This document shows, in pieces, positions 1 through 5,932 of a DNA stretch of 9,176 bases; position 1 is the stretch's first letter, and every line of letters starts with the position of its first letter. Both the position numbers and the translations under genes were made by a program. The notes beneath the pieces were generated by a model. The model saw only the letters and a program-made list of their open reading frames with translations. It was not told the origin of the DNA and did not search any database. Origin of the DNA: Desulfobacterales bacterium (GTDB taxonomy: Bacteria > Desulfobacterota > Desulfobacteria > Desulfobacterales > RPRI01); contig JAGVOC010000087.1 of NCBI GenBank assembly GCA_020052975.1, positions 1 to 9,176 of the forward strand, in the 5' to 3' direction.

Positions 1-143
1 AAGTAAAAAGTCATTCTGCTGTGTTGCGCTTCATCTTTCGTCATTGCAGCGTACCAAAAAGTACGCTTCATTCCTCAAGATTCGCGCGCCTTGCATAATA
101 AGCTTTTTACTTTGCCATCTGAATTTTGGCTTTTTACGAAGCC
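1..143. repeat. Palindromic intergenic element (MITE/REP-like), left edge possibly cut by the window
   Basis: The outer ends AAGTAAAAAG (1-10) and CTTTTTACTT (103-112) are perfect inverted repeats. At the centre is a perfect 6-bp hairpin, GCGTAC (49-54) and GTACGC (61-66), with a CAAAAA loop. The two arms are about equally long (54 and 52 bases) and similar in sequence, so the whole is an imperfect palindrome. A further hairpin GGCTT (128-132) / AAGCC (139-143) lies just outside and contains the stop codon of the Nudix gene. No protein is encoded. The architecture suggests a non-autonomous mobile or dispersed palindromic repeat; copy number cannot be judged from one window. It may also form an RNA stem-loop at the 3' end of the minus-strand operon, but there is no T-tract after the hairpins on that strand, so a classical terminator is not supported. 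Confidence 0.6.
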
Positions 144-676
144 GTCATGATTGAGGCAAGATACAGTCCTGAGATCGTCTTGCTGTCAATAATTTCACCT
201 TTTGCAATCATTTCAAGGGCGGCTTCCATTTTGACTTCATGGACATTCAGCATTTCATCCCTGTCGAGATTCTGTTTGGCAGGTGAAAGGTCTGTTGCCA
301 AAAAAATATGAATACGCTCGTCAGAATATCCCGGGACAGGAACAATCTCAGTTAATTTTTCCATTTTATCTGCACGATAGCCCGTCTCCTCGATCAGCTC
401 CCTTTTTGCACACTCAAGGGGAGATTCTCCGGGATTCAGGGTCCCGGCGGGGATTTCCCATATATAGCCTCCTGCCGCATACCTGTACTGCTTTATCAAT
501 ATTACCGCGTTTTGACTCAATAAGGGAACAATAGCCGATGCGCCGGGATGTCTTATGATATCAATATCTAAATTAACACCATTTGATAATGTTATATTAT
601 CACTGGCCAGTTTAAACACCCTGCCGGTATATATTGTTTTGCTGCTGTTGATTATTGCAGACATTTTCTCCTGCAT
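134..676 (-). CDS. Nudix hydrolase, ADP-ribose pyrophosphatase (NudF-like)
   Basis: Predicted cytoplasmic Nudix enzyme of 180 residues, close to the usual size of NudF-type ADP-ribose pyrophosphatases, which split ADP-ribose into AMP and ribose 5-phosphate. The Nudix box is complete at residues 78-100: G78, E84, then R92-E93-L94, E96-E97 and G99, matching GX5EX7REUXEEXGU. WEIPAG (73-78) precedes it, and VPGYSDE (114-120) after the box is typical of the ADP-ribose subgroup. The start is uncertain. ATG at 676 lies 2 bases after the upstream stop but has no clear ribosome site; ATG at 664 (residue 5) has AGGAG only 3 bases away. The gene is the last of the minus-strand run and very probably co-transcribed with the YrdC gene. 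Its stop codon sits within the palindromic element at the left edge. The family is sure; the exact substrate is inferred. Confidence 0.9.
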   Translation of the reverse strand: MQEKMSAIINSSKTIYTGRVFKLASDNITLSNGVNLDIDIIRHPGASAIVPLLSQNAVILIKQYRYAAGGYIWEIPAGTLNPGESPLECAKRELIEETGYRADKMEKLTEIVPVPGYSDERIHIFLATDLSPAKQNLDRDEMLNVHEVKMEAALEMIAKGEIIDSKTISGLYLASIMTAS

Positions 677-678
677 GC

Positions 679-1338
679 CTATTTATTATGGCCCGTCAAA
701 TTCAGGGCTTCTAAAATCTTTTTTTTGGGAACCTCCCCTTCTCTTATAAACACCGGAAGTTCTCCCGTAAAATCGACAACCGTTGAACCATTACCGCCTC
801 TAAGATCTCCGGCATCAATTATCATATCAACTTGATCAGTTACATCAGGATCAATATCAGAGACACGGAAGCAACCGGGGCTTCCCGAAATGTTTGCGCT
901 GGTTCCTGTTATTGGTCCGCTGACAGCCCTGACAAGTGCCAAAGCAACAGGATGGCCCGGCCTGCGGATACCAATTTTACCGGTACCTCTAGTAAGGTTT
1001 GCGGGGAGGCTGTCATTCGCCTCGAATATGATTGTAATTCCTCCCGGCCAGAAGGTCTGCATAACTTTTTGAGCCATCAGAGGAATATTTCGCACAATGC
1101 ATGAGAGCATCATGTAGCTGTCAACCAGCACGAGCACTGGGTTCTCAGCTGAGCGCCCTTTTATTTTATAAATTCTTTCAACAGCATCGGTATCATAAGC
1201 ATCGGCAGCCAGCCCGTAAAGGTTCCTGGTCGGAAACAGAACAATCCCGCCTTTCCTGATGACTGATGCAGCTTTTACTATCAAATCATGATCGGGTGTT
1301 AAAGGATCAATTTTTACTGTTTTATCCGAAATCTTCAA
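679..1338 (-). CDS. L-threonylcarbamoyladenylate synthase, YrdC/Sua5 family
   Basis: YrdC-domain protein, predicted to make threonylcarbamoyl-AMP from threonine, bicarbonate and ATP for the t6A37 modification of ANN-decoding tRNAs. I place the start at TTG 1338 (219 residues). A GGAAGG ribosome site (1348-1353) lies 9 bases upstream, no ATG occurs between there and the conserved domain, and the longer open frame back to 1452 would have an N-terminus encoded entirely inside purD-purE. Visible motifs are PTRNLYGL (36-43), KIKGR (58-62), IGIRRPGHP (122-130) and TGTSANISG (144-152). There is no Sua5-type C-terminal domain, so it is the short TsaC-like form. The first motif has R-N where E. coli TsaC and Sua5 have E/D followed by a small residue. 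It overlaps purD-purE by 17 bases and is probably translationally coupled to it. YciO-like proteins share the fold, so the t6A role is likely rather than proven. Confidence 0.87.
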   Translation of the reverse strand: MKISDKTVKIDPLTPDHDLIVKAASVIRKGGIVLFPTRNLYGLAADAYDTDAVERIYKIKGRSAENPVLVLVDSYMMLSCIVRNIPLMAQKVMQTFWPGGITIIFEANDSLPANLTRGTGKIGIRRPGHPVALALVRAVSGPITGTSANISGSPGCFRVSDIDPDVTDQVDMIIDAGDLRGGNGSTVVDFTGELPVFIREGEVPKKKILEALNLTGHNK

Positions 1339-3094
1339 GTTTTTTTGCCTTCCTTTCAACCTGGAGTGCCATTTCCTTCTTAAAGGCATCCAGCATACCG
1401 GCAAGACCCGGATCTGATACTCCAAGGATCTGGACTGCCAGAATTGCGCCATTTCTCGCGCCGGGCTTACCTATTGCAACCGTAGCCACAGGTATACCCG
1501 GAGGCATCTGCACGGTTGACAAAAGGGAATCAAACCCCAAAAGAGATGAAGAATCGATCGGAACCCCTATCACAGGAAGAGAAGTATGCGCTGCAAGCAC
1601 GCCGGCAAGATGTGCCGCATGGCCTGCTCCAGCAATAATTACCTTTATCCCCCGCTCCCTTGCCGTCAAAGCCATCCTTGAAGCTCTTTCGGGGCTCCTG
1701 TGGGCCGATGCAACGGTAATTTCAAAGGGAACATCGAACTTCTTTAAAACAGCAACAGATTCTTCCATTACTTCATAATCAGAATCACTTCCCATGATAA
1801 TTTCGACCTTGGGAAGAATTGCTCTGCGTTTTACAGCCTTCTGTCCGATATCGCTGCGATAATGGGCGCCATCCCAACTTATCTTCGAAACAGCCTGGTA
1901 AGCTCTCTCTATCGCTTCAGTTACCGTACCCCCAAGGGCTGTAACTCCAAGGACACGCCCACCATTTGTAACAACAGCGCCATTCTTCATAGCCGTGCCG
2001 GCATGAAAGACAACGACATCCTTTACGCGGGCAGCCTCTTCAAGACCCTTTATCGGTATTCCTTTTTTGTATGAGCCGGGATATCCTCCCGATGCCATGA
2101 CGACACACACCGATGCCCTGTCGTCAATTTCCAGTTTGCACTCATGAAGCTTTTCCTCTATTACGGCTTCCATTATCGGAACAATGTCATTTTTCATGCG
2201 GATCAGAAGAGGCTGGGCTTCCGGGTCACCGAAACGGCCGTTGAATTCGAGCACCTTGATTTTGTCTTTGTCTATCATCAATCCCGCATATAACACTCCC
2301 TTGTACGGCCTCCCTTCTGCTGCCATTCCGCGCACAGCGGGGATCATGACCTCTTCCATTATCCGCTTATGGAAATATCTGTCAACCACAGGAGCGGGAG
2401 AATAGGCTCCCATTCCCCCGGTGTTCAGCCCTTTATCGTTGTCGAACACGGGCTTGTGATCCTGCGAAGAAGGAAGCGGAAGAACACTCTTTCCATCCGT
2501 AAACGCAAGGAATGAGGCCTCTTCTCCGACAAGGCACTCTTCAATGACAACCTTGTTTCCCGCGTCCCCGAACTCGCGTTTTACAAGTATGCTGTGAAGG
2601 GCCTCAATTGCTTCCTTCTCTGTCGCGCAAACGATGACTCCCTTTCCGGCCGCAAGCCCGTCTGCCTTGACAACCAGAGGAGCGCCTGTTTTGCGAATGT
2701 AGGTTTCCGCTTTCCTGTAGTTTGTAAACTCCTTTCCCACAGCAGTCGGGATCCCGTATTTTACCATGAGAGACTTCGCAAAGGATTTACTCGACTCAAT
2801 TTCAGCGGCTTTCTTTGAAGCCCCGAAAATTTTTAATCCTTCTTTTTCAAACAGATCAACTATCCCGATTGAAAGAGGGGCTTCAGGACCGACAACAGTA
2901 AGTCCAATCTTCTCTTTCTTTGCAAACTCAAGCAGCTTTCCGATATCATCAGACCCGATCGGAACGCATTCAGCCAAACCTGAAATACCGGCATTCCCCG
3001 GCGCGCAATAGATCTTTTTCACCATCGGGCTCTGCTTTATTTTCCAGATAAGTGCGTGTTCCCTGCCACCGCTTCCGACAACCAGTATTTTCAT
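1322..3094 (-). CDS. purD-purE: PurD-PurE fusion: phosphoribosylamine--glycine ligase / N5-CAIR mutase
   Basis: A 590-residue single chain joining two de novo purine enzymes. Residues 1-424 are PurD (GAR synthetase, ATP-grasp), which makes GAR from phosphoribosylamine, glycine and ATP: VVGSGGREHAL (5-15), KADGLAAGKG (143-152), GGMGAYSPAP (227-236 region) and NGRFGDPE (285-292). Residues 427-590 are PurE: IIMGSDSD (432-439), SAHRSPER (463-470, with the catalytic-type His465) and AGAGHAAHLAG (488-498). This is the bacterial class I pattern, which converts N5-CAIR to CAIR and so implies a PurK elsewhere. The linker is only a few residues, and no stop or start codon lies before the PurE motif apart from the Met inside it. 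The start at ATG 3094 is set by AGGAGG (3100-3105) 5 bases upstream and by the canonical PurD N-terminus; the open frame continues to 3244 without homology. Gene order purD then purE is common; the covalent fusion is the unusual point. Confidence 0.95.
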   Translation of the reverse strand: MKILVVGSGGREHALIWKIKQSPMVKKIYCAPGNAGISGLAECVPIGSDDIGKLLEFAKKEKIGLTVVGPEAPLSIGIVDLFEKEGLKIFGASKKAAEIESSKSFAKSLMVKYGIPTAVGKEFTNYRKAETYIRKTGAPLVVKADGLAAGKGVIVCATEKEAIEALHSILVKREFGDAGNKVVIEECLVGEEASFLAFTDGKSVLPLPSSQDHKPVFDNDKGLNTGGMGAYSPAPVVDRYFHKRIMEEVMIPAVRGMAAEGRPYKGVLYAGLMIDKDKIKVLEFNGRFGDPEAQPLLIRMKNDIVPIMEAVIEEKLHECKLEIDDRASVCVVMASGGYPGSYKKGIPIKGLEEAARVKDVVVFHAGTAMKNGAVVTNGGRVLGVTALGGTVTEAIERAYQAVSKISWDGAHYRSDIGQKAVKRRAILPKVEIIMGSDSDYEVMEESVAVLKKFDVPFEITVASAHRSPERASRMALTARERGIKVIIAGAGHAAHLAGVLAAHTSLPVIGVPIDSSSLLGFDSLLSTVQMPPGIPVATVAIGKPGARNGAILAVQILGVSDPGLAGMLDAFKKEMALQVERKAKKLEDFG

Positions 3095-3099
3095 AAAAA

Positions 3100-3105
3100 C
3101 CTCCT
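3100..3105 (-). promoter_or_regulatory. Ribosome binding site that fixes the purD-purE start
   Basis: A perfect AGGAGG on the minus strand, 5 bases from ATG 3094. It excludes the longer open frame that runs up to 3244. Confidence 0.85.
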
Positions 3106-3132
3106 GCCAAAAAAGATGTGTTGTGAAGCTCT

Positions 3133-3148
3133 CCGCTCTGAAAAGCGG
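3133..3148. repeat. Small hairpin in the purD-purE leader
   Basis: CCGCT (3133-3137) and AGCGG (3144-3148) form a 5-bp stem with a CTGAAA loop, directly beside the stronger hairpin at 3154-3171. Transcribed on the minus strand, both hairpins lie in the leader between the ATP-grasp gene and purD-purE. No riboswitch class is recognised; a known purine riboswitch is not apparent. Confidence 0.4.
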
Positions 3149-3153
3149 GACTT

Positions 3154-3177
3154 CCCGGCAAGTAAGCCGGGTTTTTT
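3154..3177 (+). terminator. Hairpin with T-tract, terminator-like on the plus strand
   Basis: CCCGGC (3154-3159), a 6-base AAGTAA loop, GCCGGG (3166-3171), then six T (3172-3177). This has the form of an intrinsic terminator, but it points opposite to all genes around it, with no plus-strand gene upstream. It could stop antisense transcripts. On the minus strand the same hairpin is preceded by A6 and lacks a T-tract, so it should not end the operon transcript, though it could slow it or shape the leader. Confidence 0.5.
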
Positions 3178-3202
3178 CAATGCTCTCCCTTTTCCGGTCA
3201 CT

Positions 3203-3234
3203 GGAACCCTCGAACCCTTGAATCCTTGAATCCT
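3203..3234. repeat. Four tandem octamers, consensus NGAAYCCT
   Basis: Four consecutive 8-base units: GGAACCCT, CGAACCCT, TGAATCCT, TGAATCCT, followed by a partial GAATCA. They fill the gap directly after the stop of the ATP-grasp gene. The units differ only at the first and fifth bases. This looks like a simple-sequence intergenic repeat that can change copy number; no protein or known operator matches it. Confidence 0.7.
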
Positions 3235-3244
3235 GAATCACCAA

Positions 3245-4003
3245 CTAATTTGGAGATGATCTTATTTTTATAATACTATCTATAACTTCCTGTTTTTTCT
3301 TATCAAGCTCAACCCTGCCTATATCTGCGCCCTTTATTCCGCCATCTAACGCGATTTCAGAAAGATAATACTTTCCGTCAGAATCAATGAGGATGTCGAT
3401 GTGGGCAAAGGGAAACCTGCCCCGGTCCATGATAGCCCGGCATAATTTCTCTTTCTCTTCATCAAGGGCAAAGGGGTTGCTTGAACCACCCGCCGCCATG
3501 TTCATCCTGAAATTATCCGGATTATGCCTTGTATAGGCCTCAATATAGTCCCCTGCCACCACCACACGAATATCCGTAAAATTTTCCATGAATGGCTGCA
3601 AAATAAAAGGATATGACGATTCCGACATTGATATGAAGCTGTACAGGGTCTCAACCGAGTCCCATTTTCTTATTCCGAATCCGCAATGCATCCGGTCTTC
3701 TTTTGTAATTACAGATTGTATTTCCAAACGGTTGTACCGGCTTATCGCGTCTATAAGATTCTTCCTTCTTGAAATAACGAGAGTATTCGGAAGCATCCAC
3801 TTATTTAATAAAAGCGCCTGGACTACCTTTGAGCCGCTGATTATCTGCGAAAGAGGAGACGGGACACAGCGTACACCCCTTTCAAGAAGATCAATGAGCA
3901 ATAAACTCTTCAGCCCGCCTGTACCCAGTTTTCCGACAAATATATCGCCCTGACCCACCTCATTATACCGGGCCATCAATTCTTTCGCGCTTGATATTAT
4001 CAT
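3245..4003 (-). CDS. RimK-type ATP-grasp protein coupled to ddl (substrate unknown)
   Basis: A 252-residue protein that aligns by eye with the RimK-like ATP-grasp ligases, which join a carboxylate to an amine via an acyl phosphate. Visible: a candidate ATP-binding Lys101 in ITKEDRMHCGFGI (99-111), matching the spacing of RimK's K-x9-V; LQPFMENFTDIRVVV (135-149); R165 and N168 in FRMNMAAGG; HIDIL (201-205) with the metal Asp203; and E216 in LSEIALDGG. The position of the usual second metal ligand (Asn of the E-x-N motif) is Ala218 here, which could reduce activity or mark a distinct subgroup. The N-terminal pre-ATP-grasp domain is short. The ATG at 4003 overlaps the ddl stop as ATGA, with GAGG just upstream, so translation is coupled to ddl. 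That suggests a role near cell-wall peptides or small peptides, but this is inference only. Confidence 0.8.
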   Translation of the reverse strand: MIISSAKELMARYNEVGQGDIFVGKLGTGGLKSLLLIDLLERGVRCVPSPLSQIISGSKVVQALLLNKWMLPNTLVISRRKNLIDAISRYNRLEIQSVITKEDRMHCGFGIRKWDSVETLYSFISMSESSYPFILQPFMENFTDIRVVVAGDYIEAYTRHNPDNFRMNMAAGGSSNPFALDEEKEKLCRAIMDRGRFPFAHIDILIDSDGKYYLSEIALDGGIKGADIGRVELDKKKQEVIDSIIKIRSSPN

Positions 4004-4962
4004 TTCCTCACCTTTTTGTTTTGCTTCTTCCCGCGCCCGTACATGCTGAGTTCGATAAGTCTGTCAAGAAGCTCACTGAAAGATATCCCGGCAGTCTGCG
4101 CCGCAATCGGCAAAAGGCTATTGGCAGTCATTCCCGGTATGGTGTTTGTTTCGAGAACGTAAATATCCTTGCCGGACAGAATCATATCCGTTCTGCTGTA
4201 CCCCCTGCAAAAAAGTGCCTTGTGAGCCATTTTTGCAAATGTCTGGGCTTTTAAAGAGAGCGCCTCATCAATTCGCGCCGGACATATCTCCTTTGTTGCG
4301 CCGGTCGTGTATTTTGCCGCGTAATCAAAAAACTCAAATTTTTTATCCGGTATTATTTCAATAATCGGCAAAGCGGTGAGCTTTTCATTTCCTATGACCC
4401 CGCCCGTTATCTCAATACCGTCTATAAAAGCTTCTATCAGGACAGTATTGTCATGAGCAAATGCGGTTTTTAAGGCTTCCCTGAAAGACTTTTCCGATCT
4501 GACAATCGATACGCCTATACTCGACCCGCCCGAAACAGGCTTTATAACAAGGGGCATACCGAGCATTCTGCTGCAGTTTTCAGGATTAACCTGATCGCCT
4601 TTTCTTATAACTAGATAGGGCGGAACCGGAAGGCCCGATTGCTCATAAAGCTGTTTTGAAGCAATTTTGTTCATGGCAATCGCGCTTCCAAGCACACCTG
4701 ACCCCTGATAGGGAATATTGAGAAGATCCAGGAGCCCCTGGACAGTTCCGTCTTCCCCGTACTGACCGTGGAGTATTATAAAGGCAGCATCTATTCCCGG
4801 TGAATCGGATACAAGACGCAACAGGTCTGTTTTAGGATCATACCGGACGACATTGTATTTTGCCTTATCCAAAGCATCATTAACCTGATCGCCGCTTTTC
4901 TGGGATACCTCCCGCTCTGACGACACACCGCCCGAAAGAAGTGCAACAGTGATTTTTTTCAT
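4000..4962 (-). CDS. ddl: D-alanine--D-alanine ligase
   Basis: Cytoplasmic ATP-grasp ligase that makes D-Ala-D-Ala for the peptidoglycan stem peptide; 320 residues, normal for bacterial Ddl (about 300-320 in the short type). Motifs in order: SSEREVS (14-20, with the conserved Glu16), HGQYGEDGTVQG (65-76), KPVSGGSSIGVS (141-152, phosphate-binding loop), EAFIDGIEITGGVIG (177-191), FFDYAAKY (211-218, the flexible-loop segment with the tyrosines of D-Ala-adding enzymes), RTDM (257-260) and LETNTIPGMT (270-279, metal ligands Glu271 and Asn273). The C-terminal tail is strongly basic. Start ATG 4962 has AAGGA about 10 bases upstream. It follows the DUF1992 gene by 50 bases and overlaps the ATP-grasp gene by 4. 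No murC or ftsQ neighbour is present, unlike the ddlB arrangement of the dcw cluster. Confidence 0.96.
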   Translation of the reverse strand: MKKITVALLSGGVSSEREVSQKSGDQVNDALDKAKYNVVRYDPKTDLLRLVSDSPGIDAAFIILHGQYGEDGTVQGLLDLLNIPYQGSGVLGSAIAMNKIASKQLYEQSGLPVPPYLVIRKGDQVNPENCSRMLGMPLVIKPVSGGSSIGVSIVRSEKSFREALKTAFAHDNTVLIEAFIDGIEITGGVIGNEKLTALPIIEIIPDKKFEFFDYAAKYTTGATKEICPARIDEALSLKAQTFAKMAHKALFCRGYSRTDMILSGKDIYVLETNTIPGMTANSLLPIAAQTAGISFSELLDRLIELSMYGRGKKQNKKVRK

Positions 4963-5012
4963 GGCATCCGATTCCTTTTTAAATTTACCGGTTTCTCATA
5001 TCGGAGTTTCCG

Positions 5013-5387
5013 CTACTTCCGCCCGAATTTGTCGATCAGTTTTTCGGCATAGAGCTCGGATTCCTCGAACATAACAGGCGTGTTCCGCAAAAGGTTTACT
5101 TTCATTATCATATAATTAAGTTTCTTCAAAACCCGGTATTTTTCAGCGGTATCTTCCATGCCGGCAAGCAGTTCTTCCGTTTTGCGGATCTCTTTTTTAA
5201 GCTCGAGCTCGGGTGGAATATAGTCGGCATTTTTCAATATTTTGTATGCAATGCGAAGATCTTCCGGAACGGAACCTGAATCCTCTAAATCAAGCGGTTT
5301 TCCGGCCCCGGGCAGGTTGTCGAATTCGCCCTTTCTCTGGGCATCCAGTATTCTTTCTTCAACAATTTTATCGAAACCGGGTAACAT
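5013..5387 (-). CDS. DUF1992 family protein (DnaJC28-like conserved domain)
   Basis: A 124-residue cytoplasmic protein with the whole DUF1992 signature: VEERILDAQRKGEFDNLPG (9-27), GKPLDLED (29-36), VPEDLR (40-45) and LKNADYIPPELELKKEI (51-67), followed by a charged helical C-terminus. E. coli YhdN is a same-sized relative. The domain is also found in eukaryotic DNAJC28, but there is no J domain here and the biochemical function is unknown. ATG 5387 gives the N-terminus expected for the family. Its own ribosome site is weak; a stronger one serves a 9-codon in-frame leader that ends 3 bases upstream. It is the first recognisable gene of the minus-strand run. Confidence 0.88.
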   Translation of the reverse strand: MLPGFDKIVEERILDAQRKGEFDNLPGAGKPLDLEDSGSVPEDLRIAYKILKNADYIPPELELKKEIRKTEELLAGMEDTAEKYRVLKKLNYMIMKVNLLRNTPVMFEESELYAEKLIDKFGRK

Positions 5388-5390
5388 GGC

Positions 5391-5417
5391 TCAAATCACT
5401 CTTGAAGACCTCTGCAT
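5391..5417 (-). CDS. Possible 8-residue leader peptide before the DUF1992 gene
   Basis: ATG 5417 follows a strong site, AGGGGGTG (5420-5427), and encodes MQRSSRVI, then TGA at 5391-5393. It is in the same frame as the DUF1992 gene, whose ATG follows after one codon. Two readings are possible: a short leader that delivers ribosomes to the weak downstream start by reinitiation, or an earlier N-terminus lost to a nonsense change. The DUF1992 family normally starts at the downstream Met, which favours the leader. No conservation data are available. Confidence 0.3.
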   Translation of the reverse strand: MQRSSRVI

Positions 5418-5450
5418 AACACCCCCTTTTGTCCGATTACTGCGTCAGGC

Positions 5451-5567
5451 TCAAATTTCGATCCTCGGAATACTCAATGTATTCCTGTGGTTGAAATTAT
5501 CGCCTTCCTTGTACTTGGCCAAAATTGGACGTTCTTCAAAGGTCTCATTTTGACTGAAAATATTCAT
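5451..5567 (-). CDS. Possible small ORF, 38 residues, unknown
   Basis: ATG 5567 to TGA 5451-5453, encoding a polar peptide that begins MNIFSQNETFEERPILAK and ends NTLSIPRIEI. No clear ribosome site precedes it. The coding strand contains a perfect 7-bp inverted repeat (5467-5485) inside the reading frame, which is more typical of a structured repeat or RNA than of a gene. I do not recognise the protein. It may instead be a conserved non-coding or mobile repeat whose reading frame is incidental. Confidence 0.25.
   Translation of the reverse strand: MNIFSQNETFEERPILAKYKEGDNFNHRNTLSIPRIEI
5467..5485. repeat. Perfect 7-bp inverted repeat
   Basis: GGAATAC (5467-5473), TCAAT spacer, GTATTCC (5479-5485). 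No T-tract follows on either strand, so it is not a canonical terminator. It may be an RNA hairpin in the leader of the minus-strand operon or part of a dispersed repeat. Confidence 0.55.
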
Positions 5568-5595
5568 ATTTTTATCAGACGCTGTAATTTTTCCG

Positions 5596-5624
5596 AAAAT
5601 AAAACAAACTCGCTGTTATTACAA
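5596..5624 (-). promoter_or_regulatory. Candidate promoter for the minus-strand operon
   Basis: On the minus strand TTGTAA (5619-5624), a 17-base spacer, then TATTTT (5596-5601). Each hexamer matches the sigma70 consensus at 4 of 6. It lies upstream of the small ORF and about 210 bases before the DUF1992 start. The region is AT-rich, so chance matches are expected; support is weak. Confidence 0.2.
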
Positions 5625-5649
5625 TTATTATTTTAAGTTTTTCTCCCAA

Positions 5650-5676
5650 TGACCCCCGCCGTCAAAGGTAGACACC
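5650..5676. mobile_element. Possible IS end next to the transposase remnant
   Basis: The segment starts TGACCCCCGCCGTCAAAGG and ends in ACACC, a few bases beyond the stop of the transposase-like frame. A TG-initiated, GC-rich end directly downstream of a transposase stop is what the right end of an IS looks like. No matching opposite end was found in the window, so the element would be truncated. Confidence 0.3.
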
Positions 5677-5687
5677 AATCTGTTTGT

Positions 5688-5819
5688 TTATGCCGCTTTT
5701 TGCAATGCATAAATCCGCTTTTCATAGGCATCCGGAAGCAGATAAAACCTGCCCTGTTACCACTGCCGATTGCAGAAATTATTAATGTAATCTATAATTT
5801 CACGAATTGAAAGTTTTGA
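5688..5819 (-). pseudogene. Decayed C-terminal fragment of an IS3-like transposase
   Basis: One reading frame gives IREIIDYINNFCNRQW, a TAA stop (5757-5759), then QGRFYLLPDAYEKRIYALQ to the final TAA at 5688-5690. The pattern I-x-Y-I-x-x-F-x-N-R, then about ten residues to LxPDAYE, resembles the C-terminal end of IS3-family OrfB integrases (FYNR...GYLSPAxFE). The DDE catalytic residues would lie upstream and are absent. The same frame continues open for about 40 more codons beyond another stop at 5820-5822, without recognisable homology. It is a dead fragment, consistent with past IS insertion between the housekeeping operon and the toxin-antitoxin module. Confidence 0.45.
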
Positions 5820-5872
5820 TTAATTTAACTTAGCGCTGTAGGATATGGGCTCATGCGATCCACCGGAAATGC

Positions 5873-5914
5873 TGCAGAACGGCTTTATTTTGCTGTACTT
5901 ATGGATGTTCTGCA
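5873..5914. repeat. 8-bp inverted repeat downstream of the toxin gene
   Basis: TGCAGAAC (5873-5880) and GTTCTGCA (5907-5914) are perfect inverted repeats separated by 26 bases, just after the toxin stop. A transcript of the toxin-antitoxin operon could form a loop here. There is no T-tract at the appropriate side, so a terminator call is weak; it may be a remnant of an inserted element. Confidence 0.3.
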
Positions 5915-5932
5915 AGTCTACCGGCAGGTTTG

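Noticed and set aside
1339..1452. Longer N-terminus of the YrdC protein
   Set aside because: It would be encoded wholly within the PurE part in another frame and has no family similarity; TTG 1338 has a good ribosome site.
1266..1778. 170-codon plus-strand open frame
   Set aside because: Shadow of purD-purE and the YrdC gene on the opposite strand; no motif or ribosome site.
3203..3240. CRISPR array
   Set aside because: Units are 8 bases and directly adjacent, without spacers.
3095..3244. N-terminal extension of PurD-PurE by 50 residues
   Set aside because: The AGGAGG 5 bases before ATG 3094 and the canonical PurD N-terminus fix the start; the extension is made of repeat and hairpin DNA.
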